A stretch of DNA of 64,000 bases from Quercus robur (GCF_932294415.1 NC_065542.1:40513942-40577941); one strand, 5' to 3'. Counted from the stretch's first letter, positions 22,861 through 35,178 are shown. The notes: generated by a model not told the origin, from the letters alone. Program-made: numbers and translations.

Positions 22861-23410
22861 CATGCTCTTGATTCTTGCAGCAGCACCTGTTACAACTAAG
22901 TTTGAAGAATAATTTCTGTACTGTGTCCGATGATGTCATTTATGCTACATTGCAGTTGGTTAAATTTTGACACATAAGTCATGTTGCAGTAAAATTGTTG
23001 TAATCATTAATCTTTTTGATGATTTGTACATTATTTGAATAGGTTTACATGCCTATATTCTGCGGATGACAACTGACAGTCCTTTCATTATTAGGTTCCA
23101 ACTTCTTTCTGTTTTTAACAACTAACAAACTTTCCTAAGGGAGAAAGATTGTCTCTATTTATCCATAATGCTTTTGATCTGCCACTCTGCCATCTGGGTT
23201 TTCTAGGTTGATTAAGCAGTCCAGCATGCACTGGATCTATTTGTGCCTAGCTGCGTTAATTGTAATTTATACTATTTTCTGGGTGTTGATTATGGGGTGT
23301 GGTAGATTTTAAGTTTAAATGTCTTACAATCAGACATACACTCGCACATGGACACATGCACACTCGGTTCATTTATGCATAGCTCCATTGATTGTAACTA
23401 GCTGATGTCT
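22861..23410. other. 3' region of the Hep_59 gene and a dispersed repeat
   Basis: The first part is the probable 3' UTR. About 23270-23400 (GGGTGTTGATTATGGGGTG and following) resembles sequence found twice at 30505-30700. No gene is present. Confidence 0.45.
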
Positions 23411-23540
23411 TTTAAAGCAGTATTTTATAGCCTATGTAGTATGTACAATATTTATGACGTGTAATAAACTTTAAATATTTTTTTAAAGCATTATTTTTTA
23501 GCCTATGTAGTATGTACAATATTTTTGACGTGTAATAATA
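23411..23540. repeat. ~70 bp tandem duplication
   Basis: TTTTAAAGCA followed by TAGCCTATGTAGTATGTACA and GACGTGTAATAA occurs at 23409-23468 and again at about 23480-23539 with few differences. Confidence 0.85.
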
Positions 23541-23545
23541 ATTAA

Positions 23546-24585
23546 GGAATCAATTTCAATTATATTGTATGTCATTAGACTTCCTTTCAATTGTTGTTAA
23601 AACAAATAAAGTTAAGCGAGAATGTGATATTTCTCTATGCATGGAAAAACTGTGTAAAGGTATAATCTGTGTATGCATAAAAATAATGTATATATGCTAT
23701 GTAGAGCATATATCACCATATAATTGATAGGAGATTACAAAAGTTGGAAGAGGGTTGGGGGAAAACCTCAATAGTGTTTTTAAAAAACCCTTTGGACATA
23801 CTAATAGGTTTATGTTCCTCAAAATTTGCTTGTATAAACAGCTAAGGTAAATCATTACTTGTCACAGATCTATTAATCATGTATAACATTAAACCTTAAA
23901 TTTATTTATAAAGATAAACATGGAACATAAAATGTCATATCCAAGAAGAATGTTCAAACGCTTATGATAGAGATGCAAATAATTTAAAGAGCTACCTTTC
24001 TTCCAAATGTCTTAAGAGTTTTATAATGAACTTATGTTCTTCCAAAGCTCAAATGAGTTTTATAAAGAGCTACTATTCTTCAGGCAGGATTGGATCTAAT
24101 TCTACAAATGGTGCTTCAAGAGGAACTTGAAGACCATGCTATATAATTTCATAGAGACAATATAAAAATAAAGCACCACCCTAAAAAATTGCAAGAATCA
24201 AACTCTGCTTGGATACAGGACCATTGAGAGATACTCAAAAGAAATTCATCTTAATATGAGGTTGGCCAGCTTCAAATATCTCAAACCTCCATTGAAACAT
24301 ATAATTTTAGTCATTTTCCTCGCTCTAAATTTCCCTCAATAGCCATTTCAATATCTAAATTAGCAATTTCTAGGAACCCAGTTGTCCACCATCCACTCTT
24401 GCATTCTTTCAACCCTTTCTTTGATAGCTCATTGCAGTCTAGGTTCCTTATGTTCAGTACAGGCTGTCTGACACAAGCTTGCATGTTTTCTTTAGTCAAC
24501 TATAATATACAGCCCAAAAACCCATAATGGAGTTAGCTCTGTTGAAACTTTCGCCCAAAAAATGAAAAAATAACGTTAATTGTCT
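23546..24585. other. AT-rich intergenic DNA
   Basis: Nothing firmly identifiable. A minus-strand reading frame at 24311-24499 has no family I recognise. Confidence 0.4.
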
Positions 24586-24795
24586 TAGTTTGAGTTTTGG
24601 CTCCAAATTAAAAAGTCAGATTATTTTACTATTTAATTTATTTTTGCTATTATTTATGGACCTCATTGCACTTTTTAGTACTATTCATGGGTCCTATTAT
24701 ACTATTTCAGCTAACTTTTATCTTTATCTATTGTACTTTCAACAAAAAGTTTTTAATTTTAGCAAAATAAGTGAATCCCAAACAGACTCTTAATG
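24586..24795 (-). mobile_element. MITE-like repeat, family shared with 35006-35178
   Basis: Reverse-complemented, it contains CATGAATAGTA, AGCAAAAATAAA and AATAGTAAAATAA in the same order as the unit at 35006-35178. It also has a TTTGG/CCAAA-type terminal segment (CCCAAACAGACTCTTA). It is non-coding, with ends approximate. Confidence 0.5.
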
Positions 24796-26139
24796 CATTG
24801 AATTTATCAAAATTATGTGATACAATATGAACGGAATTCAAGAGTTGCCCCAAGTCATTGTATGATGCCAAAAGACTGCATTATATGAGATTGCAGCTGG
24901 TTGTGCTTGGGGTAGTATTGCAAGTTAGGGATTGACCATTATGATTATCACTAAAGTCCATTCAACTTTTTCCCAATTCATGAAATGAATTGCAACTAAA
25001 TCTTCAATTAGAATTGCTTAATATTTCAATGAGATTCACTAATCAAGTACATGCTGCATTACTACAATTTTCCATTGACATAACATTTTATCGTTGGCTC
25101 CCTAAAAAGGAAGCAAAACCTTTTCTAAGAAGTTGAATAGGTCAGCACTAATTTTCATTGAGCAAAAACAGAAAAAAGAATGATTTGGAATTAGGAAAGT
25201 ACTAACTGCATATGCTACTTGTGATCTCTTTCAGTGTTTAAGATCACTAAGCTCCACCACAAGTGATTTATCTCTACAAAAACAAAAGAAGAAAAATCAA
25301 ATGAGAATAAAAAATTAAATTACTTATTGGAAGCCTTTTGTTGAACATCTAGTAGATATAGTCATTTGTTCGCATTGACATAATTCTTATGGAAAACTAA
25401 ACTTTGCACAATAAATGGAAAAGAAAAAAAAAGATGAAAAAAAACATTAAAAAATAACATAGAAACATTGAACAAATTTGAATCCAACATATTAGTGATC
25501 ATCTTTTGCTCCCTTTTTTTTTTTTTTTCCCCCTCTACAATCAAAACTGAGGCCTATTGTTCTCTAATACCCATAAACATTTGTGAGTAATTCTAAAATT
25601 TTCCAATTAGCTAAAGAAAGTAGGGAAAGAAACAATATTGAACATAAAAATTAGTTCCTTAACTGTCTGAGAAACCAAATAGAGATTATTTATTAAATTT
25701 TTTTTTGTTATAATAGAATTTATGAACATTCCTTTCAGAAAAGAAACCAAGAGACTGCGAAAGAAATTATGGAGGAATTTCACGGGCAAAAGAAAACGAA
25801 TATATAAAACAAAAAAAAAAACAATTGTACAACATCAACATGCAAAGCCAAGGAGCACAGAAATCTCTTAATCTTCTGCCTTATCGCTTCAACTGATCAC
25901 TAAATTGAGACTGCAAATTGTTGTTTTGGAAGGAGGTGAACAGTTTATGTATAGATTCAAAGACAACATGTATTAAGAGAGAGAAAACAATTTATGTGTA
26001 GATTTAAAGACAACATGCATTATGAGAGAACTTCGAATCCAGTAGTGTTGTTATCTATATAGTACCTGGGGTTTATTGTAAGAGTTATTATTATTTATTA
26101 TTCATTAGAGTTTGGCTGGGGTTAATGTAATTTATAAAA
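24796..26139. other. AT-rich intergenic DNA
   Basis: I see no gene, RNA gene or defined repeat here apart from homopolymer tracts. Confidence 0.4.
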
Positions 26140-26324
26140 GGAAAATGTTAACGAATGCTCCAAGAGCATTGGTTTAAGAACTATTTTTAGAAGCATTTTA
26201 TAGAAAAATGATAAAGTAATTAATTTTTCTAACAACTTTTTATTTTTCCTATGAATGTGGTGTTAAAATTTTTTTTAATATGATTTATTTATAATTGCCT
26301 TAAAGGCATCCATTAACATGACCC
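26140..26324. mobile_element. Mutator-type MITE, 185 bp
   Basis: The left end GGAAAATGTTAACGAATGC pairs with the right end, read on the minus strand as GGGTCATGTTAATGGATGC. A perfect 9 bp duplication TTTATAAAA flanks it at 26131-26139 and 26325-26333. It belongs to the same family as the 185 bp element at 6963-7147 and is non-coding. Confidence 0.85.
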
Positions 26325-26771
26325 TTTATAAAAATGGGCTTGGGCTTGCTATCAACTTTAGTCTTGGACAAAACTTTTTCTTTATTTTTAATGTCAGCCC
26401 ATGTTTTGTTTGCAAAATCACTTTATTAAGCGCCACTTAGTAGAACCTCATGCTCTCCTGTATGAGGTCTCTGCTTTTATATATATACTAGTCGTAGACC
26501 AACACGATACGTAAGAATATACAACTATTTTGTAACGTGGTATAATGTGTGATTTATTCTATAAAATGTACTAAAGATATTATTTCTAAAATTATTTTTT
26601 ATATCTCTATCTCTAAAATATATCATTCTATTATTTTGAGTTTTTTTTTTTGGGGAAAAACTTAGGTGCATTTGATCGATATTATTCCTTTTTTTTTGAG
26701 ATGAAAAGATAGAAATACCATTATTTTTTCAAGTGATCTATATTATTCAAACTTTTTGTATAGTGTGTTAT

Positions 26772-26807
<36 letters not shown>

Positions 26808-27125
26808 CTACAACTAAAATTTTTAAGTTCCAAAATTAATTATTTGAATTTCTCATTCTCTTAAGAAGATTATTATGATAACCAAACCTCATCACAAATT
26901 TATAATTGATATTACTCAAATAATTTATAGAGACATTCAAATACATAATCTTCTAACTTCTAAAATATCTAAAAATTAACTCAAACCAAAACTTTAAGAG
27001 GGATAGAGAGTACATGTGATAAATAACTCAAAAAACACGCCACTAAAGTGTATCATCCAAAAGTAGAGACAACAAAAAGAAAAAAAAAATTCATCAATCT
27101 AAAATAGAGTTGCAAGAAAGAATTG

Positions 27126-27167
<42 letters not shown>

Positions 27168-27217
27168 AATCACCTTTTTTGGAAAAGAATGTGAGACAAA
27201 TAACAAAATTATATAAA

Positions 27218-27250
27218 ATTAGTTGTTAACCCGTGCTATGCATGGGGACC
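27218..27250 (-). mobile_element. Helitron-like 3' terminus
   Basis: The minus strand reads CCCATGCATAGCACGGG, then TTAACAA, then CTAAT. The first block folds with a 7 bp stem (one mismatch). A hairpin a few bases before CTRRT is the classic Helitron 3' end. Confidence 0.6.
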
Positions 27251-27359
27251 TACTTATTTGAGAAGCAGACTAAAATAATTTAATAAAATCTTAAATTGAT
27301 TAAGAAATTACACCATTGCATGATTTGTTCTTGTATGACTTCAGCTTGTGTTGCAATTT

Positions 27360-27466
27360 GATAAAGAAACCAATATAAGAGAAAGATGAGTTATATTCAA
27401 AAGAATAATCCATGGCTATAACCATTGAAAGGAATAAAAAGATTCAAAACCTACAAATTATAGAAA

Positions 27467-27512
<46 letters not shown>

Positions 27513-27843
27513 TTACACAATAGAGAAATATAAGAAAAAGATGTGTTACCATCAAAAGAATAATTCAAATGTTAAAACTTATGAAAGACCAAAAAATATT
27601 AAAGAATCATAAGATTTACTTTCTATAAATTTTTGAAACAAAAAAAAATGTGTATGATTATACAATAGAGAAATATAAAAGAAAAATTGATTACCTTCAA
27701 AAGAATGATGCATGGTATAATTATAGAAATCTGCTAAATATGTTCAAATATTGCAAAAACTAACATAAATTCAGATGTTAAAACTTCCAAAAAGCCAAAA
27801 AAGATATATAATTAAAGAATAAGTTATTGAAACAATTCAAAAA

Positions 27844-27879
<36 letters not shown>

Positions 27880-27900
27880 GACTATTCAAAAGAGAAATAT
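27360..27900. repeat. Degenerate tandem units
   Basis: The anchor AGAGAAATATAAGAAAAAGA, or close variants, recurs near 27522, 27667 and 27886, with a related AAGAGAAAGATGAG near 27376. Each is followed by GTTACC or TTACC-TCAAAAGAAT. TA and TG microsatellites at 27469-27510 and 27852-27879 sit between units. Confidence 0.55.
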
Positions 27901-28411
27901 AAGAAAAAGAAAAAAGTACACGAACCCATGAAGCAATAAATTTTAAATTTTAACGGGTCTAAATTAAAAAAAAAAAAAAAAAAGGTTTGCCTTTAAACCT
28001 GTTTGTTATATTAGTTTATCACTTTACGTGAAGAGAACTACATTCACCCAAACCTGTTGTAACCATCTTAGGCTTCTTAGCATCTTTGATGACGTGTCTG
28101 CCCATGAGATGTTCTCTGTAGGTTCCTATGGTGCTATTATGACATAGAGGCAATCTCCTTGAAAGATAAAACAAAATAACATAGGGTTTCAAAAAGAACG
28201 GAGGCAGCTACAAATAGTTTGAGAACTATTGAGTGTTTACAATTTGGTGTTTTCTCCTTTAAAAAGAAATCGTTTTGTAAATTTAAAAAAATAAAAATTA
28301 ATTCTTAAATGAAATCTTGCAAATTTTGATATAAATTACCAACGTTTGAGTTTGATTTTAAGTTAGACTTGTTAGAGAAATAGAGTTTTACTCCTTGTTA
28401 AGTTTGTTTTA

Positions 28412-28602
28412 AAAAAATAATTTTTAAAATTTTTTAAAATTTTCATTTTTTATAAAATGATAATTTTATCTAAATACTGTATTGACATGGAAAATTATGA
28501 GAGCTTCAGAGTCTAAAAAATAATTTTTAAAAATTATCATTTTTTTATAAAATGATTATTTTATTTAAATATTGTGCTGACGTGGAAAATTGTGAGAGTT
28601 TT
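28412..28602. repeat. ~100 bp tandem duplication
   Basis: The run AAATAATTTTTAAAA, ATAAAATGAT-ATTTTAT, GACATGGAAAATTATGAGAG (28412-28511) repeats as 28514-28602 with scattered changes. Confidence 0.8.
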
Positions 28603-28869
28603 AGAGGTTTCGGTTATATATATATATATATATATATATAGATATATATAGATAAGATGAGTAGAAGAATATTCAAATATCCAAGTTATGTTATGTAATA
28701 GAATAACATCAAATCATTCTGAAATTTTATAGGATAGTATGTAACAAACAAAGAAAATAAAATTAAAAAGATAAAAAAATTAAAATATAACCAAATCATA
28801 TCAACCTAAAGTAGAGTTAAACCTAAAAATTCATCAATCTAAAGAATTAAACATCCACCAAAAGAAAGA

Positions 28870-28925
<56 letters not shown>

Positions 28926-29200
28926 CACCTTTTTGTGTGAACAAAATATGGATTAAATGGAAGAGAAAATAACAATTTTTTTTATAGTAAAAAAAATTGG
29001 AAGAAGAGAAGTCAAAATAAAAGGAAGATGAAGGGATAGAAAAATTGTAAGATTAATGTGTAGAGTAGTGGGGAGATAAAAAAGGTAAAAGTAAGTAAAT
29101 GTTGGAGAAGGTGTAATTGTAAAGTGGCAAATTAATAAGGAGAAAAATAATTAAAAATGAGAGAGAAAATATTGAAAATAGGTTGATGATGTGACGCTAA

Positions 29201-30350
29201 GAGCATTCTTATCAAGGATTGCAAAAAATTTAACATTTACCCTCTCAAAACCCAATTTTATAACATATAACACACTATTTTACAACATCACTTCCATCAA
29301 AACTTCTATTTTTTTTAACATTCCATTTAAATATTCTTTCTTTATCATTTTTTATTTTTCCTTATCTCTCCTCTGTCTCTCTCTTCCTCAACCCAATTAT
29401 TCTCAGCACCGCCGGCCACCGCATCCACCCACGCATACCACAACCACCACATCCACCCACCATCGCCACCACCAGCCACCAGTCAGGTCCACCGCAACCA
29501 CAAACAACAGCAGAGAAAAAAAGAAGAAGAAAAACCTCCACATCCATCCACCACATCCACATCCACCGTTGGACCAAAAAAAAAATCAATAGCAATTGGA
29601 CCAAATCACCACCAACCACAGCAAGAAAAAAAGGAAAAAAACCCACAAACCACGGCCAAATCGAACCACAACCCACAATAAAAAAAAACCCACAAACCAA
29701 ATCAACCAAATCGGACCACGACTCCTTCGATCAACGCTCCGACCTGTGCTCCATGGTTGACCACCAAGCTCCGTCGCACAATTGGAGCCCAATCGGACCC
29801 AAGAAGAACCACGCAGAACCAAAAAAAAAAAAAAAAAACCTCCATTGCCACCACCAGACCACAGCCATCGGCATCCCACAATCGCCGGAGCACAATCATC
29901 CGCAGAGCCCACTCATCGGCGAACCACATTGATGAAGCACAGAGAGAGAAGAGAGAAGAAAGAAGTGAGAGAGGAAAGAGAAAGATAGAGCAAAGAGAGA
30001 GCATTGAGTGAATAAAAAAAAATTTTGGCTTGGCTTGATACTCCGGCCTGGGTTTCGTCGGAGAGGGAGGTGTCGAGCAGAGGGAGAGAGAGAGCAGAGA
30101 AATGATGAGAGGTAAGAAACGGGAAATGAGAAAGACAAAGACAAAGAAGAAAAGAAAGTTGGCCCCACTTGAATAAAAAATTAATATAAATTTTACCATT
30201 GGTAAACAGTGCGGTCTCAAATATGAGACCGCACTGTTCATCAATGCAAAAAATTATAGCTTTTACCACTCTTGATGGAGCAAGCTTTTGGGTCAAATAT
30301 GCTAAAAAAAAAGCATCTTTTAGCATTTAAAACCCTTAATGGGAATGCTC
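29201..30350. mobile_element. PIF/Harbinger-type element 2
   Basis: The 1150 bp element begins GAGCATTCTTATCAAGG and ends, on the minus strand, GAGCATTCCCATTAAGG. It has TAA duplications at 29198-29200 and 30351-30353. Like element 1 at 15313-16486 it has a CCACC-rich middle, A-rich tracts, a GA-rich block and a perfect hairpin about 115 bp from the right end. Reading frames inside are low-complexity and I recognise no captured gene. There is no transposase, so it is non-autonomous. Confidence 0.82.
30205..30238. repeat. Perfect 15 bp hairpin in Harbinger element 2
   Basis: AACAGTGCGGTCTCA, a 4-base loop AATA, then the exact complement TGAGACCGCACTGTT. Position within the element and the ACAGTGC core match the hairpin of element 1. 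Confidence 0.95.
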
Positions 30351-30403
30351 TAATGTGGCTCAACAGGAGCGCAGTAACATTAAATTCTACTATTTAGTTT
30401 TTA

Positions 30404-30404
30404 G

Positions 30405-30486
<82 letters not shown>
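30404..30486. repeat. TA then GA microsatellite
   Basis: About 20 bases of TA repeat run directly into about 62 bases of GA repeat. The same TA/GA join occurs at 28870-28920. On the minus strand this reads as a TC-repeat start of Helitron-like units. Confidence 0.9.
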
Positions 30487-30490
<4 letters not shown>

Positions 30491-30504
30491 ATTGATTGAT
30501 GATT

Positions 30505-30700
30505 TATACTGCTGTGAGGATGTTGATCATGTGGTGTTGTAGAGTTTTAAGTTTAAGCAGTATCTCACAAACCCACATGCACATATTCATATGTGCCGTG
30601 CTCTACTGAGTCTTCTCATTGTAACTTATTTTTTTGTCTGGATGTTGATTATTGGGTGTGGTAGATTTTTAAGTATAAGTATCTCACACACAAGGTTTCA
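30505..30700 (+). repeat. Dispersed repeat, two local copies
   Basis: GGATGTTGATCATGTGGTG and GGATGTTGATTATTGGGTG, each followed by TAGA-TTTTAAGT and TATCTCACA, are about 120 bases apart. A third copy lies near 23280. The family is unassigned. Confidence 0.6.
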
Positions 30701-31649
30701 TTCACTAAGAAGAAATCTGGGGTATGTTTAAATCAATTGTTTCTCTTAAACAGTTGAGATTTTCTTGTCTTCGATCATAATATAGCCATGATTATGAAGT
30801 TCAAGGGAAGAAAAAAAGTCCTGTAGCGTTTTAAAGGTCGATTTGCTATAATGTCAATCTTGCTACGTATGAAACATAACAAGCCGTGAACACTGGTTAT
30901 ATATAATCTTCCCAAGTCAAACAATCTGCTTGTTGGTTTTTTATTTTAATTTTGAGCTTTTCCGATTTTCTGACATTTTTGTTTCTAGTTTACTTAATGT
31001 TATCTATCGCTCACTGTAGAATATTCTGCCAGCTTGCTTGTGTGTTACAGAATGCTGGTTCTTAGATTCTTTAGTAGTAACTAGTAAGTCTGGGACAACT
31101 TTTTTATCGTTAGAAGTAGGCAGTAAATCGCACATTGAAGATTTTGATAAAATAATCGGCACAGTTCAGCTACTAAATAGTTAGTGCCCCAGAGTTGCAA
31201 ATCATTTGCTAAACTTCACGTATCAAATAACCAATGCTTATTCTCTCAAATAAGGCCATGATAAAGAAAATCTATAACTCAGCAAATCTTTTTTTTTTTT
31301 TTTTTTTTGAGAAGATATAACTCAGCAAGTTAGGAATAGGCATGTACATGTAAGGTTGAAGTAAATTAATTAAGGACAAAGCTTATATACAGTACTTTAG
31401 GTGTTGTTTCTTAGGTTTTCTTCTTAAAATTCTACCATGTGACTACTTAACTTAAAAAAATATACTTCCATCAATGAGAAAAAAACCATATGGCAGAATT
31501 TTAAGAGAGAAATCTATGGAACAGTACCTAAATACTGTACCTAAGTCTTACTCATTAATTAATGTAAGGTTGAATTTATTTAACCATCTAATTGGCTTTA
31601 TTCCGTACCAAATTTGCTTGTAATTCAGCATTTAGTAACCCTGTATTTA
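30701..31649. other. AT-rich intergenic DNA
   Basis: I see nothing beyond a poly-T tract near 31290. Confidence 0.4.
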
Positions 31650-31657
31650 GGTGGGTT

Positions 31658-32641
31658 TGTTGTAAGGGTAGTGAGTGAGATAGAGTGAAGTTTGCTCAAG
31701 AGTGTGCAAGAAAACAGAGACTCGCGGCTGGGACTCGCAGGTGACTCGCGGTTGCAAGCCGCCAGAAGCAGCACACGTGCCAAGCATGCTGGAAGATGAA
31801 CAGTCATGCTAGCTGGAGCACTATAGGACAAAATAGGACAACTGGCCATACGGTTAACTCGCTACTGGATCTCGCGACTTAGTCAAGCCGCGAGTCACCC
31901 CTGTTTTGTAAAACCTGACGTTTCACATTCCTCTCCCACTCCAGTATAAATACCCCTTTTACCCACGATTGAAAGAGAGCTTCCAGAGAGAATTTTGAGA
32001 GAGAAACCCTAAAGAAAAACCAGATTGTTTCACCCACAATCTCTAACTTAAAGTCTCTTCAAATTCCTCAACTCTCTTCCTCTCCATTGTCAAATCCTTG
32101 AGAGGCATTATACCAAACCTGGTTCTCACCATCATCATCACTGTGAGACAGTTGTTTGGATTTCTGGGAAGCAGTTAGGAAGGAGCCAATCTTCATTGGT
32201 TGATGCTACGGTCTAGTAGCGGAATCCGGGAAGCTAGAAAAGAAAAAGGTTCGGCGCAACCTCGTTGGAGTAAGAAGCTTGGAGGGCTTAGGTGCACTGG
32301 GTAGATTAGGCTTGGAGGGTCTATTGCTGTCCTTGTATCCTAACTATATTTTCTAGTGGATTGATTACTGCTTGGAGAGCAGCGGAGAGGTTTTTTGCCG
32401 AGGACTTCGGTTTCCTCTTCGATAACACATCGCGTGTTGTCTTTGTGTTTGCATCTTCCTTCCTCTCCATCTTTGCCTTTATATTATCTGCTGTGGTTTT
32501 ATTATGTTACGGCTTAGATAGATTTTAACTAATTTCATTTTATAGCATGTGTTAAGTTTCCGCACATTAGTTGTTTGACATATTGCTTGAATTGGTTAAG
32601 TTGTTATTTGGGGGTCTAAACGTTCAAAGGTGTTTTGTACA
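31658..32641 (+). mobile_element. Copia-like LTR remnant
   Basis: A block of about 1 kb begins near TGTTGTAAGGG and ends near GTTTTGTACA. It has an internal TATAAATACCCC and a leader-like region after it. The composition and the GACTCGCGG repeats differ from the AT-rich flanks. No internal retrotransposon region follows, so it is a fossil solo LTR or fragment. Flanking repeats were not confirmed and both ends are approximate. Confidence 0.5.
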
Positions 32642-32713
32642 CGTTTTTAAACTTTCAATTAATTAGGAGAGAGAGAGAGAGAGAGAGAGAGTAGAAGAGA
32701 TAATAATATAATA

Positions 32714-33564
32714 TGTTAGGTTCTAAAGTTTAGGACTTTATGTTTTTAGAACTCTAATTTGTATTGTTGGCAAACCATGATCAAAACAATGTGTTTAGAA
32801 GTGTTTAAAACTAGCTCAAAGTTGTATGTCAATGTAAAGTTGGAATCGAGTGTAAAGCAGAAAGTAGTATGGCTTTCGGCCTGGCTCGATCGATCGAAGC
32901 TTAGGCTCGACCGATCGAACGTCGGGCAGATTGCTTTTCTGCAGAATTTTCCAACTCAGCCCTAATTGTTTTAAAACGTTTTTAGGGTTTCTTATTTGTC
33001 CTAAGTATAAAAGGTAAACCCTAGCCACGTTTTAGTGTTGCTCATATTGCGGTTTGTGTAAATCTCTTGTGAGATCTAGAGGAGCTTTCCTTTACACAAA
33101 CTTAGGTTTTTCAAGGAGGAGATATTCTCTACACCTTGATGATCAAAACAGTTGCTGCCATTAAAGCTTAAAGAATACACAAGTGGGGGTGCTTGTAGCT
33201 GATGGGAATCCAAAGAAAGAAGGAGTCCCTGGATTCGGAGCTTGCACGTGGTTGTGTCAGTAAGTTCTACTGGTTGGTAGCATTAGGAAGTCGAGCGGGG
33301 GTGCTTGTAAGTCCTTTTGTATGAATTTCGATTCTTTCTGATAGTGGATTCAAGTTTACCTTGAGAATAGCTAGGTCAAATCCTCCCCAGGTTTTTACCG
33401 GTTTGGTTTCCTGGGTGATCATATCGTGTGTTATTTATTTTCCGTTGCTTTGCATGATTTGATCTTAATTATTGTGATAACCTAAACTTGTTTAATTGGA
33501 CTAAGTAACAACTTGGCTAATTACCTAGGTTTAATCAATTGTTTAAGGGGTCTAAAAACTGTCA
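32714..33564 (+). mobile_element. Solo LTR, Copia-like
   Basis: 851 bp starting TGTTAGG and ending CTGTCA, flanked by the 5 bp duplication TAATA (32709-32713 and 33565-33569). A TATAAAAGG promoter motif lies near 33006. No internal region is left, so it is a fossil created by LTR recombination. The Copia assignment is by general resemblance only. Confidence 0.72.
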
Positions 33565-33928
33565 TAATATTCTCTCAAAATTAGTTAGGTTAGGTGATGC
33601 TCTGACAATAAATTTAATGAGGACATGGGTAATAGTGTTTTATCATTTATTACATCTCATAGCGTGTAATTTTTGTGAAGTTACACTGGTGTAATTTGAG
33701 TCCACAAGTTGTTAATGGCAAACAATGAAGTGGTATTAATATTAGATTCATGTGAAAATTAATGACAACTTACAAATTCAACAATTGTGAAAAAAATTGT
33801 GAGAGGTCAATGTTAGAGCAATATATAACACATTGAGAAAACCTTCATTTATAATAGATGAAAAATTTACATTCAAATTAATAAGCTTGAAAGAGTAGTT
33901 CCAAAGTCCATTTTAGGATTGCCTTAAC

Positions 33929-34403
33929 CATAGTTGTCAAAATCCCGATTTAGATCTTACAATCCTACGATTTTACGATCCCACCTGCCCAAAACAATCC
34001 GAATCTTTCAAGAATCTTTGCGATTGTTTAGGATCGATAGGATCGTCTGATTTTGACGATCTCAAATGATTGTGATTTCTTGTAATTTTCTTTAATTTGA
34101 CAGAAGGTTCAGTTGGACCAAAATGAAAAATAACATCCCAATAGTATCATGTTTTAAGGTTTTTAGCATTTTTAAATGATGCTTACAAATGAATGTAGTG
34201 ATGTATGGTAATTACATCAAATAGATGCAAATATTTGGTTTTTTATAAATGAATGTATAATTTATGTGATTATTTAAGATACCAATGTATGTGTGTGTTT
34301 TTTTTTTCAACTAATGTAGAATCTTATGATTCACGATTCGATCTTACGATCCACGATTCCACCTACCTCCCACGATCTTACGTAGGAGATTTTGACAACC
34401 TTG
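33929..34403. mobile_element. hAT-type MITE, 475 bp
   Basis: Ends are CATAGTTGTCAAAATC and, on the minus strand, CAAGGTTGTCAAAATC. A perfect 8 bp duplication GCCTTAAC flanks it at 33921-33928 and 34404-34411. The interior is rich in ACGATC/GATCGT motifs near both ends. It is non-coding. Confidence 0.87.
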
Positions 34404-34411
34404 GCCTTAAC

Positions 34412-35005
34412 ATACAATAGATAACCCAAATTGCATTTAATATCTTTGGTAATCAAATTGCATTTAATATTAAACCATCTATTTCCATCTTTCAATCAAA
34501 AACTATCACATTATTTTTTTGCAAATAAAACAAATGACTACCTTATACAATCATAATCCTATTAAATATATATGAGTTTTGAAGCATTTTATATGTTGCT
34601 TGAGTGCCTCTTGTTGTATGAGTATGCGTTTAAATACAACTTATTCTCAATCAATTATTTACATAATAGAAAGATAAAAAAGCTAATATCTAACTTATTT
34701 AAAAAAAAAAAAAAAAACTAAATGTTAAATAATTTAAGGTAAAGCTAAGTCAAAAAGCAACAAGCTTAAAGTTGTAGCCAACTTTATAAGTGTTTGCCTT
34801 CACCACTTCCGCTCTTTTTAGTTTTTATTACTTTCTCATGTCTCAAGTTTGACCCCGCACCCCCAAAATTATTTTGTTAACCCACCACCCATTAGGCTGG
34901 CGGACTATTGGGCCAGGCTGTGAACTGTAGAGTCATAGAAAAGTGAAAATTTGGTAGCACACTCGAAAAAAAAAAAAAATGTAGAGAGGTTCCAACAATA
35001 ACTTG
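34412..35005. other. AT-rich intergenic DNA
   Basis: No feature recognised. Confidence 0.4.
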
Positions 35006-35178
35006 GGGTTTGTTTAGAATCCGTTTATTTTATTGAAACTGAAAACTTTTTGTTAAAAATACTGTAGATAAAAGTAAAAGTTAGTTGAAATAGTACAGTA
35101 AGACTCATGAATAGTAGCAAAAATAAACTGAATAGTAAAATAAGTTGACAAAATTAAGCCATGTCAAACGCACACTTA
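35006..35178 (+). mobile_element. MITE-like repeat
   Basis: Begins GGGTTTGTTTAG and ends near CAAACGCACACTTA, giving weak inverted ends. Internal blocks match the inverted unit at 24586-24795. The duplication is not clear. Confidence 0.5.

Larger units (their letters stand above)
26488..28921 (-). mobile_element. Cluster of Helitron-like units on the minus strand
   Basis: Minus-strand 3'-type ends are CTAG at 26491-26488 and CTAAT at 27222-27218, the latter preceded by a short hairpin. Minus-strand TC-repeat starts that run into TA repeats lie at about 28921-28870 and 27165-27132. Helitrons begin with TC, end in CTRR after a hairpin, and insert at A/T. Two decayed units head to tail is the simplest reading. 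There is no helicase gene. The interior is AT-rich with many microsatellites. Confidence 0.45.

Noticed and set aside
24311-24499. Minus-strand 62-codon frame with complex, protein-like composition
   Set aside because: No start context, splice partners or family that I recognise. Adjacent sequence on the same strand is full of stops. It may be a decayed gene fragment but cannot be supported.
29191-30326. Several long proline/histidine- or phenylalanine-rich frames on both strands
   Set aside because: They are low-complexity by-products of CCACC, poly-A and GA tracts inside a Harbinger-type element.
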